DNA of 20,794 bases from a virus: the IMG/VR virus record IMGVR_UViG_3300034683_000339, positions 1 through 20,794 of that record. One strand, 5' to 3'. Under the pieces are notes generated by a model. That model did no database searches. It saw only the letters and a program-made list of their open reading frames with translations, and was not told the origin of the DNA. Of this stretch, positions 6,741 through 14,184 are shown piece by piece (within the stretch, counting starts at the first letter, position 1; every line of letters starts with the position of its first letter). Position numbers and translations under genes: made by a program.

Positions 6741-7676
6741 ATGCCCACGTACGATTCGCGCACCATCGACTCTGCCGGGGCGTTCCTGGTCGGCGAGCTG
6801 GAGCGCCTGGACCGGGATCTGCACCTGCCGTTGGCCAACGTCACCTGGAACCGCGACATTCGCCTGCGCGAGGACGTGACCATCGGCGACGAGGCCACCA
6901 GCTTCGTCAACACCGACTTCGGCGTCGTTGGCTCGGCGGGCAGCGGCAAGAACTGGGTCAGCCCCCAGGCCAACGCCATCGCCCAGATCAGCATGGACAC
7001 CAGCAAGACCACCCAGCCGCTGCGGCTGTGGGCCATGGCCCTGGGCTGGTCCATCCCCGAACTGACCCGCGCCCAGCAGCTCGGGCGGCCCATCGACACC
7101 CAGAAACACGAGGGCCTGACCCTCAAATTCAACATGGACACCGACGAGCAGGTCTACATCGGCGACGAGGCGCTGGGCAGCACCGGACTGGTCAACAACC
7201 CGGACATCACCCCCGACGGCTACGACGCCGCGTGGGCCGCCGACACGGCTCCGGACACCATCCTGAGCGACATCAACGACCTCATCGCCGCCACCTGGGA
7301 GCGCAGCGCCTACGCCGTGTGCCCGGACACCCTGCTGCTGCCGCCCGCCAAATTCGCGCACCTGACCCGCCCGGTGACGACGGCGGGCAGCGCGTCGATC
7401 CTGAGCTATGTGTCGCAGCAGTGCCTGTCCGCCGTGACCAACGGACGGCCTCTGGCCATCCGGGCGCTCAAGTGGCTGACCGGGCGTGGCGAGGCTGGCG
7501 TGGACCGGGCCGTGGCCTACACCGACAGCAAGGCCTACGTGCGCTTCCCCATGGTCCCCTTGCAGCGCACGCCGCTGGAGCATCGCGGCATCCACCAGCT
7601 GACCACCTACTTCGGCGCCCTGGGCGAGGTGGAGTTCGTCTACCCCGAGACCGTGGGCTACGCCGACGGTCTGTAA
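6741..7676 (+). CDS. Major capsid protein, DUF2184 family
   Basis: The 311-residue protein forms the icosahedral shell, with an HK97-type fold expected. Recognisable parts are the N-terminal Gly/Asp-rich segment, the stretch ANAIAQISMDTSKTTQPLRLWAMALGWSIPEL around residues 73-104 in which polar residues pack between helices, IGDEALGSTGLVNNPDI near 134-150, the spine-helix region DINDLIAATWERSAYAVCPDTLLLPP, and a C-terminal GEVEFVYPETVGYADGL, a common ending in DUF2184 capsids. AGGAGG at 6731-6736 lies at ideal distance from the ATG and is the best ribosome-binding site of the head block, as expected for the most abundant product. A strong hairpin follows the gene. Confidence 0.9.
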   Translation: MPTYDSRTIDSAGAFLVGELERLDRDLHLPLANVTWNRDIRLREDVTIGDEATSFVNTDFGVVGSAGSGKNWVSPQANAIAQISMDTSKTTQPLRLWAMALGWSIPELTRAQQLGRPIDTQKHEGLTLKFNMDTDEQVYIGDEALGSTGLVNNPDITPDGYDAAWAADTAPDTILSDINDLIAATWERSAYAVCPDTLLLPPAKFAHLTRPVTTAGSASILSYVSQQCLSAVTNGRPLAIRALKWLTGRGEAGVDRAVAYTDSKAYVRFPMVPLQRTPLEHRGIHQLTTYFGALGEVEFVYPETVGYADGL

Positions 7677-7684
7677 CCCCTGAC

Positions 7685-7708
7685 GGGGCGGCCTTTGCTG
7701 GCCGCCCC
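7685..7708 (+). terminator. Hairpin after the major capsid gene
   Basis: GGGGCGGCC (7685-7693) and GGCCGCCCC (7700-7708) form a perfect 9-bp GC stem with a TTTGCT loop, eight bases after the capsid stop. No T-tract follows, so it may be a leaky terminator, an RNA-end stabiliser or a processing site rather than a full stop. The next gene begins 15 bases later with no room for a separate promoter, so partial read-through is the likely mode. Confidence 0.55.
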
Positions 7709-7722
7709 GACCTGGAGCCCCC

Positions 7723-8118
7723 ATGCCTACCCTCATTGTGCAACAGCGTTTCAAGGTTCGCCTGGCTCCCGGCCAGGCCATGCGCGAGTTCGCTCCCGGG
7801 CCCCACGAGCTGACGGCCCAGGAACTGGAGCACTGGTTCATCCAGGCCAGCATCCGGGCTGGCCGGGCGGCCCTGGCCGCCGCGCCGCAGAGCGCCGCCA
7901 GCAGCGGCCAGCAGGGCGATGCCGCACGTTCCCGGCTGCTGGCCGTTTTCCCTGGTCTGCCCATGTCCGCCTACAAGAAGGACGGCGTTCCCAAGGTTCA
8001 GGCCGTGGAGGCCGCCCTGGGCGAGGCCGTCAGCGCGGGCCAGGTCGCCGAGGCCTGGGCCGAATACTTGGCCGACCAGGCCGACCTGGCCGACCAGGGC
8101 AAAGAGGCGCAGGTCTAG
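7723..8118 (+). CDS. Small head-region protein of unknown function (STY1053-like N-terminus)
   Basis: A 131-residue protein. The first 45 residues (FKVRLAPGQAMREFAPGPHELTAQELEHWFIQA, given here only as a pattern: a beta strand, an FxPGxHEL turn and an HWF helix) resemble small phage-associated proteins of the STY1053 type. After an Ala/Gln linker, residues 70-125 contain AVFPGLPMSAYKKDGVPKV and AVEAALGEAVSAG, a helical module that I associate with Mu-like prophage head genes. Its place between the capsid and DUF4054 genes suggests a virion or assembly part. A TGGAG at 7713-7717 may be the ribosome-binding site. I cannot name a function. Confidence 0.55.
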   Translation: MPTLIVQQRFKVRLAPGQAMREFAPGPHELTAQELEHWFIQASIRAGRAALAAAPQSAASSGQQGDAARSRLLAVFPGLPMSAYKKDGVPKVQAVEAALGEAVSAGQVAEAWAEYLADQADLADQGKEAQV

Positions 8119-8120
8119 CC

Positions 8121-8513
8121 ATGGACGTGCCCGGGTTCCGCACAGCGTTTCCTTCGTTCACCGAGGCGCTGCACCCCGCCGAGCGCGTGGCTTTCTGGCT
8201 GCGCGCGGCGGCCTTGCGGCTGCCGCAGGGGCGTTGGGGCGAATTGCATGAGGACGGCGTGGCCCTGTTCGTGGCGCACCATCTGACCCTGGAGGCCGAG
8301 GCCAACAAGGCCAAGGACGGCACGGGCGGCGCTGCTGCGGCACGCGGGCCCGTGGCCTCGGAGGCGCGTACCGTGGGGCCGGTGTCCACGTCCAAGGCCT
8401 ACGCGGGCGCGGCCACGGCCCGGGCCGAGGCCGGGCACTGGAACGCCACCATCTATGGGCAGCAGCTGCTCGACCTCATGCGCCTGGTGGGCGCCGGGGG
8501 GGCGATCGTATGA
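8121..8513 (+). CDS. DUF4054 head-tail connector protein
   Basis: The 130-residue protein starts FRTAFPSFTEALHPAERVAFWLRAA and continues with a helical region ending LFVAHHLTLEAEANK. The second half has GPVASEARTVGPVSTSK and a C-terminal NATIYGQQLLDLMRLVG helix. This is the layout of the DUF4054 family: helical adaptor proteins that follow the capsid gene and form the first ring below the portal, like HK97 gp6. It starts two bases after the upstream stop. Its stop overlaps the next ATG (ATGA). The family call is confident; the precise ring position is inferred. Confidence 0.75.
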   Translation: MDVPGFRTAFPSFTEALHPAERVAFWLRAAALRLPQGRWGELHEDGVALFVAHHLTLEAEANKAKDGTGGAAAARGPVASEARTVGPVSTSKAYAGAATARAEAGHWNATIYGQQLLDLMRLVGAGGAIV

Positions 8514-9040
8514 AGTCCGGCGTGCGCGAGATCAAAAGCAAGACCGTGGATGTGGCCGCCGCCATGCGCCTGCTCTCCCGGTCCAGCGTCCTGGTGGGCG
8601 TGCCCGCCGACAAGGGCGCACGCAAGGATGGCGAGGTGACCAATGCCGAGATCGGCTACGTGCAGGAGCACGGATCTCCGGAAGCCAACATCCCGGCCAG
8701 GCCGTTCCTGCGCCCTGGGGTACGCGCAGCGCATGAGGAGATCGTGGCCCAACTGCGCGACGCCGGACGCCAGGCCTTGCGCGGTGACACGGGCGGCGTG
8801 GCCCGGGCCCTGGCCCGCGCTGGGCTCGTCGCCCAAAACAGCGTGCGCGCGCAGTTTGTGGACAACGACTGGCCCGAGCTGGCCGATGCCACCCTGGACA
8901 AGCGCCCCCCGGCCCAGCGCGACGACGAGGGCAAGATCGTCAAGCGTGGCAAAAGCCGCCGGGAGCGCGGCGCCGTCAACCCGCTCATCGACACGAGCCA
9001 GCTGCGCAAGTCCATAACCTTTGTGGTGGAGCAGAAGTGA
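8510..9040 (+). CDS. Head-tail joining or tail-completion protein, HK97 gp10/virion-morphogenesis type
   Basis: A 176-residue basic protein. The diagnostic stretch is IGYVQEHGSPEANIPARPFLRPG at about residues 45-67, where EHG.P...IPaRPFLRP is the hallmark of gp10-like and Mu gpG-like neck or tail-completion proteins. Before it lies a beta hairpin (SSVLVGVPADKG). After it come long helices, then a charged loop and a last block NPLIDTSQLRKSITFVV, also typical. Such proteins cap the tail shaft or link it to the head. The gene starts in an ATGA overlap with DUF4054, and its stop shares a base with the next ATG. Confidence 0.75.
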   Translation: MKSGVREIKSKTVDVAAAMRLLSRSSVLVGVPADKGARKDGEVTNAEIGYVQEHGSPEANIPARPFLRPGVRAAHEEIVAQLRDAGRQALRGDTGGVARALARAGLVAQNSVRAQFVDNDWPELADATLDKRPPAQRDDEGKIVKRGKSRRERGAVNPLIDTSQLRKSITFVVEQK

Positions 9041-9417
9041 TGCTGGACGTTGCATTTCTGGCAGATGACCCCGAGTTGGGTGCCACCGGCGTCGCGTTGA
9101 CGCGCAGCCTGGAAAGCGTGGACGCACACGGGCGTACCGTGCTCACTCCCACCACCACCCAGGCCCAGGGCGCCGTGCTGCCCGCCACTCCCCAGCAGTT
9201 GGAACGCCTGGACGCGGCGGACCGCGTCGGCGAGACCGTGGCCATCTATACGCCTGTGCTGCTCACTGCGGGCTCAGACTCCTTGGCCGCCGACGTGGTG
9301 ACCTGGCAGGGACGGGAGTACGAGGTATTCCAGGTCGAGGATTATACGACGCTGCCGGGCGGGTTTTGCGTGGCCTTGGCCCGGGCCGTGTCCGGGCATG
9401 GGCGGAGTCTGCCGTGA
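9040..9417 (+). CDS. Head-tail connector or stopper-like protein
   Basis: The product has 125 residues from the ATG at 9040 (TGATG junction; a GTG at 9037 is less likely). It is mostly beta: GRTVLTPTTTQAQGAVLPATPQQLERLDAADRVGETVAIYTPVLL..., then VTWQGREYEVFQVEDYTTLPGGFCVALAR, read here as successive strands. The order of an 'AVLPA.P..L.RL...DR.gE' block and a 'D.V.W.GR.YeV' block is a recurrent pattern of small neck proteins in phages with this gene order. By position it should close the portal channel or join the connector to the tail terminator. No catalytic motif is visible. The function is inferred from place and fold type. Confidence 0.6.
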   Translation: MLDVAFLADDPELGATGVALTRSLESVDAHGRTVLTPTTTQAQGAVLPATPQQLERLDAADRVGETVAIYTPVLLTAGSDSLAADVVTWQGREYEVFQVEDYTTLPGGFCVALARAVSGHGRSLP

Positions 9418-9986
9418 CCGACACCCGCACGCCTGGCTACCTGGCGCCCCGAGCCGAGCCCCTGGGCCAGACGGCGCTGGAGGATACCCTCCAGGCCGTG
9501 GTGGCGGGAGTCACCGGGCTGGCCCCACAGCTGGTGCGCCCGCGCTGGCAGCCCAAGCCTCCCACCGCGCCGGATCGCGCCGTGACCTGGTGCGCCGTCG
9601 GCGTGACAGACATGCTCCCCGGCGTCAGTTCTGTGAGCCACTCCGGCGCCGGGGACGGCACCGGCGTGGTCACCGCCTGGTGGCCGTTGACCCTGCTGAC
9701 CACGTTCTACGGCCCTCAGGCCCAGGCCCAGGCCCTGCGCCTGGCCGCCGGGCTGACCCTGGGCCAGAACCGGGTCGCCCTGCGCGACGCCGGGCTGGCG
9801 TTGACCAGCGTGGGCGCACCGCGCCTCGCTCCCGAGCTGCGGGACGGCATCTGGCTGCCCCGCGTGGACCTGGAAATCACCCTCACCTGGGAAACGCGCG
9901 CCGAGTACGGCGTGTGCAACCTCACCGCCGCAACCGGAGAGATCGTCACCGACACAGGCGGACACCGAACTTTAGAGGAGGCCTGA
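9414..9986 (+). CDS. Neck/tail terminator protein, gp12-like (LIC_12616 type)
   Basis: The 190-residue product probably forms the terminator ring on top of the contractile tail. Visible are an N-terminal helix ALEDTLQAVVAGVTGL, then LVRPRWQPKPP, a WCAVGV strand, WWPLTLLTTFYGPQAQAQALRLAAGL in the middle, and a C-terminal LPRVDLEITLTWE strand. This order matches the phage neck terminator family as I know it. I chose the GTG at 9414 because it overlaps the upstream stop as GTGA and has GGCGGAG at 9401-9407; a TTG at 9366 would run deep into the previous gene. The gene ends two bases before the sheath start. Confidence 0.7.
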   Translation: MTDTRTPGYLAPRAEPLGQTALEDTLQAVVAGVTGLAPQLVRPRWQPKPPTAPDRAVTWCAVGVTDMLPGVSSVSHSGAGDGTGVVTAWWPLTLLTTFYGPQAQAQALRLAAGLTLGQNRVALRDAGLALTSVGAPRLAPELRDGIWLPRVDLEITLTWETRAEYGVCNLTAATGEIVTDTGGHRTLEEA

Positions 9987-9987
9987 C

Positions 9988-11469
9988 ATGGCAACCGGAC
10001 TTTCTGTCGACCGCGTGGTGCGCGTCACCGTCAACCTGTCGCCCATCGCCACGCCGCGTCGCAATTTCGGGGTGCTCTGCGTGGCGGGCGATTCGCCCGT
10101 CATCGACGCCCTGGAGCGCCTGCGCTTCTACACCACCCTGGACGCCGTGGCCGACGACTTCGGGTTGGACGCCCCGGAGTACCAGGCCGCCGCGCTGTAC
10201 TACGCGCAGAGCCCCCGACCCGCCGTGCTGGCCGTTGGCCGCTGGATCGCCGAGGACAGCCCCGCCATCCTGCGCGGCGGGGTGGCCGTCACGGAGCTGG
10301 CCGCCTGGACCGCCGTCGAAGACGGCGCCCTGGACATCGAGGTGGACGGGGTGGTGGCCGAGCTGCGCGGCCTGGACTTCTCTAGCGCGGCCAACCTCAA
10401 CGGCGTGGCCAGCGTCCTGTCCGCCGCTCTGGCCGGGGCCGGGCAGGCGGGCGCCGCCTGCGTGTGGGACGGGGGCCGCTTCGTGGTCACCACCCAGGCC
10501 GTCGGCTCCACGGCCTACCTGGGCTACTCCACCGCGCCCGGGGCGGGCACGGACGTGGGCGCCATGGCTGGCCTGACCCAGGCCCTGGCCTACACGCCCG
10601 TGCCCGGCGCGGACGCCGAGACCCCCGCCGAGTGCGCCGCCGCCCTGGCGGACCAGTCCGGCGACTGGTACGGCCTGCTGTTCGCCAGCCAGATCCCCGT
10701 CACTGACGATGCTCTGGTGGCCGTGGCCGCGTTCATCGAAGGGGCGGGCAAGAGCCGCGTCCTGGGCTGCACGGTGACCGACCGGCGTATCCTGAGCGCC
10801 TCGTTCACGACGGACCTGGGGTCGCGCCTGAAGGCCCTGGGTCTGGCCCGCAGCGTGGTGCAGTACAGCGCCAATCCGTATGCCGTGGCCAGCCTGTTCG
10901 GGCGGGCCTTCTCGGTGAACTTCAGCGGCAACAAGACCACCATCACCCTGAAGTTCAAGCAGCAGCCGGGTATCACCGCCGAGGCGCTCACCGAGAGCCA
11001 GGCCCAGGTGCTGGAGGACAAACACGTCAACGTGTTCGTGGCCTACGACAACGACACGGCCATCCTCCAGGAGGGCGTGGTCAGCTCCGGCGCGTTCTTC
11101 GACGAGATCCACGGCCTGGACTGGCTCCAGAACGCCGTGCAGACCGAGGTCTACAACCTGCTGTACACCTCCAAGACCAAGGTGCCCCAGACCGAGCAGG
11201 GCGTGGCGCGCATCGTGGCGAGGGTCGCCGGGGTGCTGGACCAGGCCGTGGCCAACGGCCTGGTTGCCCCCGGCACCTGGACTGCCGACGGATTCGGGCA
11301 GTTGCGCGAGGGCGACTACCTGCCCTCGGGCTACTACATCTACAGCCAGCCCATCGTGGATCAGGCCCAGAGCGAGCGCGAGCAGCGCAAGGCCCCGCCC
11401 ATCCAGGTCGCGGCCAAGCTCGCCGGGGCCGTGCATTCCGTGGACGTGCAGATCGACATCAACCGCTAA
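9988..11469 (+). CDS. Contractile tail sheath protein, DUF3383 family
   Basis: The 493-residue protein forms the outer sheath that contracts to drive the tube through the host envelope. It starts with a short strand (VVRVTVNLSP), as sheath subunits do for handshaking between neighbours. The block FGVLCVAGDSPVID...RFYTTLDAVADDFGLDAPEYQAAALYYAQ, in segments, is the DUF3383 signature. Later segments include NFSGNKTTITLKFKQQPGI, LEDKHVNVFVAYDN and a C-terminal PPIQVAAKLAGAVHSVDVQIDINR-type strand, read in parts. A strong GAGGAGG at 9975-9981 lies just before the start. It proves that the particle is a myovirus type if the genome is functional. Confidence 0.9.
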   Translation: MATGLSVDRVVRVTVNLSPIATPRRNFGVLCVAGDSPVIDALERLRFYTTLDAVADDFGLDAPEYQAAALYYAQSPRPAVLAVGRWIAEDSPAILRGGVAVTELAAWTAVEDGALDIEVDGVVAELRGLDFSSAANLNGVASVLSAALAGAGQAGAACVWDGGRFVVTTQAVGSTAYLGYSTAPGAGTDVGAMAGLTQALAYTPVPGADAETPAECAAALADQSGDWYGLLFASQIPVTDDALVAVAAFIEGAGKSRVLGCTVTDRRILSASFTTDLGSRLKALGLARSVVQYSANPYAVASLFGRAFSVNFSGNKTTITLKFKQQPGITAEALTESQAQVLEDKHVNVFVAYDNDTAILQEGVVSSGAFFDEIHGLDWLQNAVQTEVYNLLYTSKTKVPQTEQGVARIVARVAGVLDQAVANGLVAPGTWTADGFGQLREGDYLPSGYYIYSQPIVDQAQSEREQRKAPPIQVAAKLAGAVHSVDVQIDINR

Positions 11470-11484
11470 GGCTCAGGAGGCACC

Positions 11485-11934
11485 ATGCCCAGCTACAGCT
11501 TCGCAGACGTGGAAGCCGTCATCGACGGCCCCGGCGGCAACTTCTCCATCAAGGACGGCACGGCCAACGAGGGTATCGACATCGCCCCGGTGGGCGACCG
11601 GAGCACCATGACCCCCGGCGCCGACGGCTCGGTCATGCACAGCCTGTCCGCCAGCAGCGCCAGCGCCGTGACCGTGCGCCTGCTCAAGACCAGCCCTGTC
11701 AACGCGCAGCTCATGCAGCTGTTCAACCACCAGGTGGCCAGCTCCGCCCGCCATGGGCAGAACGTCATCACCGTGCGCGACGCCGCGCGGGGCGACCTGG
11801 TCACCGTGAGCCAGGCGGCCTTCAAACGGCCCCCGGCGATCAAATACGCCGTGGACGGCGGCATCCAGGAATGGGTGTTCGACGGCGGGTGGACCACCTA
11901 CGTGCTGGGCTCCGGCAGCCCCGAGGCGGAGTAA
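11485..11934 (+). CDS. Tail tube protein, DUF3277 (KPP10 ORF10-like)
   Basis: The 149-residue protein is the likely inner tube subunit, made in equal number to the sheath. The start YSFADVEAVIDGPGG and the block GADGSVMHSLSASSASAVTVRLLKTSPVNAQL, read in segments, fit the DUF3277 family found directly after DUF3383 sheaths. Further on are VITVRDAARGD and a C-terminal EWVFDGGWTTYVLGSG strand. AGGAGG at 11474-11479 is well spaced, and the gap after the sheath gene is 15 bases. The next gene follows after three bases. Confidence 0.85.
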   Translation: MPSYSFADVEAVIDGPGGNFSIKDGTANEGIDIAPVGDRSTMTPGADGSVMHSLSASSASAVTVRLLKTSPVNAQLMQLFNHQVASSARHGQNVITVRDAARGDLVTVSQAAFKRPPAIKYAVDGGIQEWVFDGGWTTYVLGSGSPEAE

Positions 11935-11937
11935 CCC

Positions 11938-12378
11938 ATGGGCAAGACCGTGACCGTCGCGGGACGCGACTACACCGTCGGGCGCCTGTCGGCCATGCAG
12001 CAGTTTCATGTGGTGCGCCGGCTGGCGGCTGTACTGGCTGGGGTGGACAACGCCCAGGAGTTGCATGCCACCCTGCGCGCCGGCGCTGAGGGGCTGGACC
12101 TGCTGCCCGCCCTGGCCAGGGGCGTGGCCGCCCTGGACGACGCACAGGCGGAGTTCGTGGTGCTGACCTGCCTGGGCGTTGTCCAGCGCCAGCAGGCCGG
12201 GGGCGGCTGGGCGGGCGTCGTGGCCGGTGGGCGCCTGATGTTCGAGGACATGGACCTGCCCGCCATGCTGACGCTGGTGGGCCATGTGCTGGCGGAGAAC
12301 CTTGGGGGTTTTTTCGCCGCCCTGCCGGGGGTGTCCCCCGGCGCGGGCCAGACGTGTCCGCCGAGTGGGTCGCAATGA
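11938..12378 (+). CDS. Tail assembly chaperone, short (0-frame) product
   Basis: This is the first of two overlapping frames between tube and tape measure, the standard place for tail assembly chaperones (lambda G/GT, P2 E/E'). The 146-residue protein begins VTVAGRDYTVGRLSAMQQFHVVRRLA, then is helical, with a C-terminal Gly/Pro-rich tail PGVSPGAGQTCPPSG. It should bind the tape measure and recruit tube subunits. Near its end the mRNA carries TTTTTTC (12309-12315) in the register T TTT TTC, followed by a strong hairpin. A -1 shift there would replace the last 20 residues by the DUF6889-like frame. The stop overlaps the next ATG (ATGA), so ordinary coupled reinitiation is also possible. Confidence 0.8.
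   Translation: MGKTVTVAGRDYTVGRLSAMQQFHVVRRLAAVLAGVDNAQELHATLRAGAEGLDLLPALARGVAALDDAQAEFVVLTCLGVVQRQQAGGGWAGVVAGGRLMFEDMDLPAMLTLVGHVLAENLGGFFAALPGVSPGAGQTCPPSGSQ
12309..12342 (+). promoter_or_regulatory. Programmed -1 ribosomal frameshift signal (slippery heptamer plus hairpin)
   Basis: The heptamer T TTT TTC (12309-12315) is in the correct zero-frame register of the chaperone gene, so both Phe codons can re-pair after a -1 slip. After an 8-base spacer comes a perfect 8-bp stem, GCCGGGGG (12324-12331) and CCCCCGGC (12335-12342), with loop TGT. The -1 frame then has no stop until 12560, passing through the whole DUF6889-like reading frame. P2 uses a near-identical heptamer (TTTTTTG) at the same place in its tail genes. 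All three parts of a classical signal are present; use in vivo is inferred. Confidence 0.8.
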
Positions 12379-12560
12379 GCACCGGCGAGGACTGGCTCCT
12401 GCGCCCCGTACTGGCCGGGTGCTGCCATTACGAATCGCTGGTGGACGGCACCCTGACCCTGGAGGATGTAGCCGTGATCAACGAAGCACTCGACGTGCAG
12501 GCCGAAAACGAGCGCCGCTACCTGGACGCCAAACGTCTGGAGTCGGGCCGTGGCTGCTGA
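12375..12560 (+). CDS. DUF6889-like tail chaperone extension (T part of a G/GT-type pair)
   Basis: Read from its own ATG at 12375, this is a 61-residue protein with the pattern WLLRPVLAGCCHYESLVDGTL, then VINEALDVQAENERRYLDA. It resembles the DUF6889 family (W..RP...G...yesL.dGtl.l.D....N.aLd...ENe.R). The open frame extends back without a stop to at least 12312, which allows fusion by -1 frameshifting: 126 residues of the upstream chaperone, then 81 in this frame, about 207 in all. In lambda the matching T domain contacts tube subunits while G coats the tape measure. The 3' end overlaps the tape-measure GTG by 11 bases. Whether the ATG is also used alone cannot be seen. Confidence 0.75.
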   Translation: MSTGEDWLLRPVLAGCCHYESLVDGTLTLEDVAVINEALDVQAENERRYLDAKRLESGRGC

Positions 12561-14184
12561 GGTTTTGCACGACTTCCTGGCCCGGCTGGGCTTCGAGGTG
12601 GACGGCGAGGGCGCCAAGCGGTTCAATGCCGCCCTGGCCACCTCGGCCACCCGCGTGGCCGCGTTTGGCGCGTCCATCCAGGCCATGGCCGTGGGCGCCT
12701 ACGCGGCCATCTACCGGGTCGCTCAGTCCAAAAGCGAAATGCTGGCCCTGGCCGACTCCGTGGGCGTGCCCGTGGCGCGCATCCAGGAGCTGGGCTACGT
12801 CGCCGAGGCCAACGGCGCGTCCGTCGACGCGCTCACGTCCTCCCTGGAGGGGCTGACCAGTTCCCTGGGGCAGGCGGCCATCGGCCAGGGCGGCGGACGG
12901 GAGGCCTTCCATCGCCTGAGCATCGCCGTACACGATGCCAATGGTCGGTTGCGCAACTCGGCGGACGTGCTCCTGGAGGTCGGCGACCGCCTGCGCGGGA
13001 TGGACCCGGCCAAGGCCAGCATGTTCATGGACCAGTTGGGCATCGACCGCAGCCTGCTGCGCATGGTGACCAGCGACGTGGACGGCCTGCGGGCCGCCTA
13101 CCAGCAGATGTACCAGGCCGTTGGCGTGGACGCGGACCAGGCCGCCGAGGACAGCCGGAAATTCGTCGGCGAGGTGGGCGCCCTCAAAGCCATGCTCCAA
13201 TTGGTGGCCGACGCCGTGGCGTCCATCTTCATGGGCCAGATGGGCGCCGATGTGCGGGCCTTCCGGGTCATGGTCCAGGACAACGTCGGCAAGATCGTTC
13301 CCGTCCTCAAGACGGTCATCGACGTGATCCTGCGCTTGGGCAAGGCCTTCGGTGCGCTCACCGCCCGCCTGCTTGGCTGGGTCGGGACCATCATTGACTG
13401 GTTCGGGCGGCTCGACGCCTCCACCCAGACGTTGATCCTGGGCGTGCTCGGTTTCGCGGCGGCCTGGCGGTACCTCAACCTGAGCTTCCTGCTCACCCCG
13501 CTGGGCGCCATCATCGCCGGGTTCGTGGCCTTGCTGGCTTTGATAGATGATTTCACGGTCTGGCGATCCGGCGGTGACAGCCTCGTGGACTGGGGCCCCT
13601 GGGCCGAGGACATCGACACCGTGGTCCAGGCCCTGGGCGTGTTGCTCTCCGCCCTGGGCCAGGTCTGGGACGTGGTCAAGGGGCCGCTGGTGCAGGCCCT
13701 GCGCGAGTTTTGGCAGTTGGCCATCGCCGTGTTCGGCGGATTGGTCGGCGCAGTGGCCAAGTTGGTGGTGGCCCTGGTGCAATTGTTCCAGGGCGATGTG
13801 TCCGGGGCGCTGGGCAGCCTGCTGGACGGGCTGGGGGCCCTGGGGCAGGCCGCCGACGCGCTGGTCGGGTATATCTTCAAGGTGTTTTCCGGCCTCGGGG
13901 ACGCAATCGGCGGCTCCCTGGGCTGGCTGGTGGAGGGCGTGGGCAAGCTGTTCGGGTTCCGGGCCGAGGCAGAGCCCGCGTCCCAGGGCGCCCCCGTGCT
14001 GGCCCCCAGCCCGACGCAGGCTGCGGCGGCCACGGCGGCGGGCGGTGGGGCGACCGTCAATGCCCAGACTACCATCCAGGTCTCCGGCACGGGCGAGCCC
14101 GAAGCCGTGGCCAGGCGCGTGGCGTCGTCGCAGGACCGCGTCAACGCCGACATGGTGCGCCATGCCAAGGGGGCGGCCAGATGA
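12550..14184 (+). CDS. Tail tape measure protein
   Basis: The 544-residue protein sets tail length and later leaves through the tube during infection. It is Ala/Gly/Leu-rich and helical, with an N-terminal FLARLGFEVDGEGAKRF...-type segment common to tape measures of this group. Two hydrophobic stretches could cross a membrane: about residues 294-336 (LILGVLGFAAAW, then LTPLGAIIAGFVALLALI) and about 391-412 (AIAVFGGLVGAVAKLVVALVQL). The last 80 residues are a Pro/Ala-rich linker and a short conserved-looking tail. The start is GTG at 12550 with GGAG at 12539-12542. The length is short for a tape measure; at the usual 1.5 angstroms per residue it implies a tail of roughly 80 nm. The stop overlaps the next ATG. 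Confidence 0.85.
   Translation: MAAEVLHDFLARLGFEVDGEGAKRFNAALATSATRVAAFGASIQAMAVGAYAAIYRVAQSKSEMLALADSVGVPVARIQELGYVAEANGASVDALTSSLEGLTSSLGQAAIGQGGGREAFHRLSIAVHDANGRLRNSADVLLEVGDRLRGMDPAKASMFMDQLGIDRSLLRMVTSDVDGLRAAYQQMYQAVGVDADQAAEDSRKFVGEVGALKAMLQLVADAVASIFMGQMGADVRAFRVMVQDNVGKIVPVLKTVIDVILRLGKAFGALTARLLGWVGTIIDWFGRLDASTQTLILGVLGFAAAWRYLNLSFLLTPLGAIIAGFVALLALIDDFTVWRSGGDSLVDWGPWAEDIDTVVQALGVLLSALGQVWDVVKGPLVQALREFWQLAIAVFGGLVGAVAKLVVALVQLFQGDVSGALGSLLDGLGALGQAADALVGYIFKVFSGLGDAIGGSLGWLVEGVGKLFGFRAEAEPASQGAPVLAPSPTQAAAATAAGGGATVNAQTTIQVSGTGEPEAVARRVASSQDRVNADMVRHAKGAAR

Noticed and set aside
12284-12856. Third-frame open frame crossing the chaperone and tape-measure genes
   Set aside because: It overlaps two well-supported genes, is Arg/Pro/Trp-rich in the manner of out-of-frame high-GC sequence, and has no ribosome-binding site at a sensible distance.
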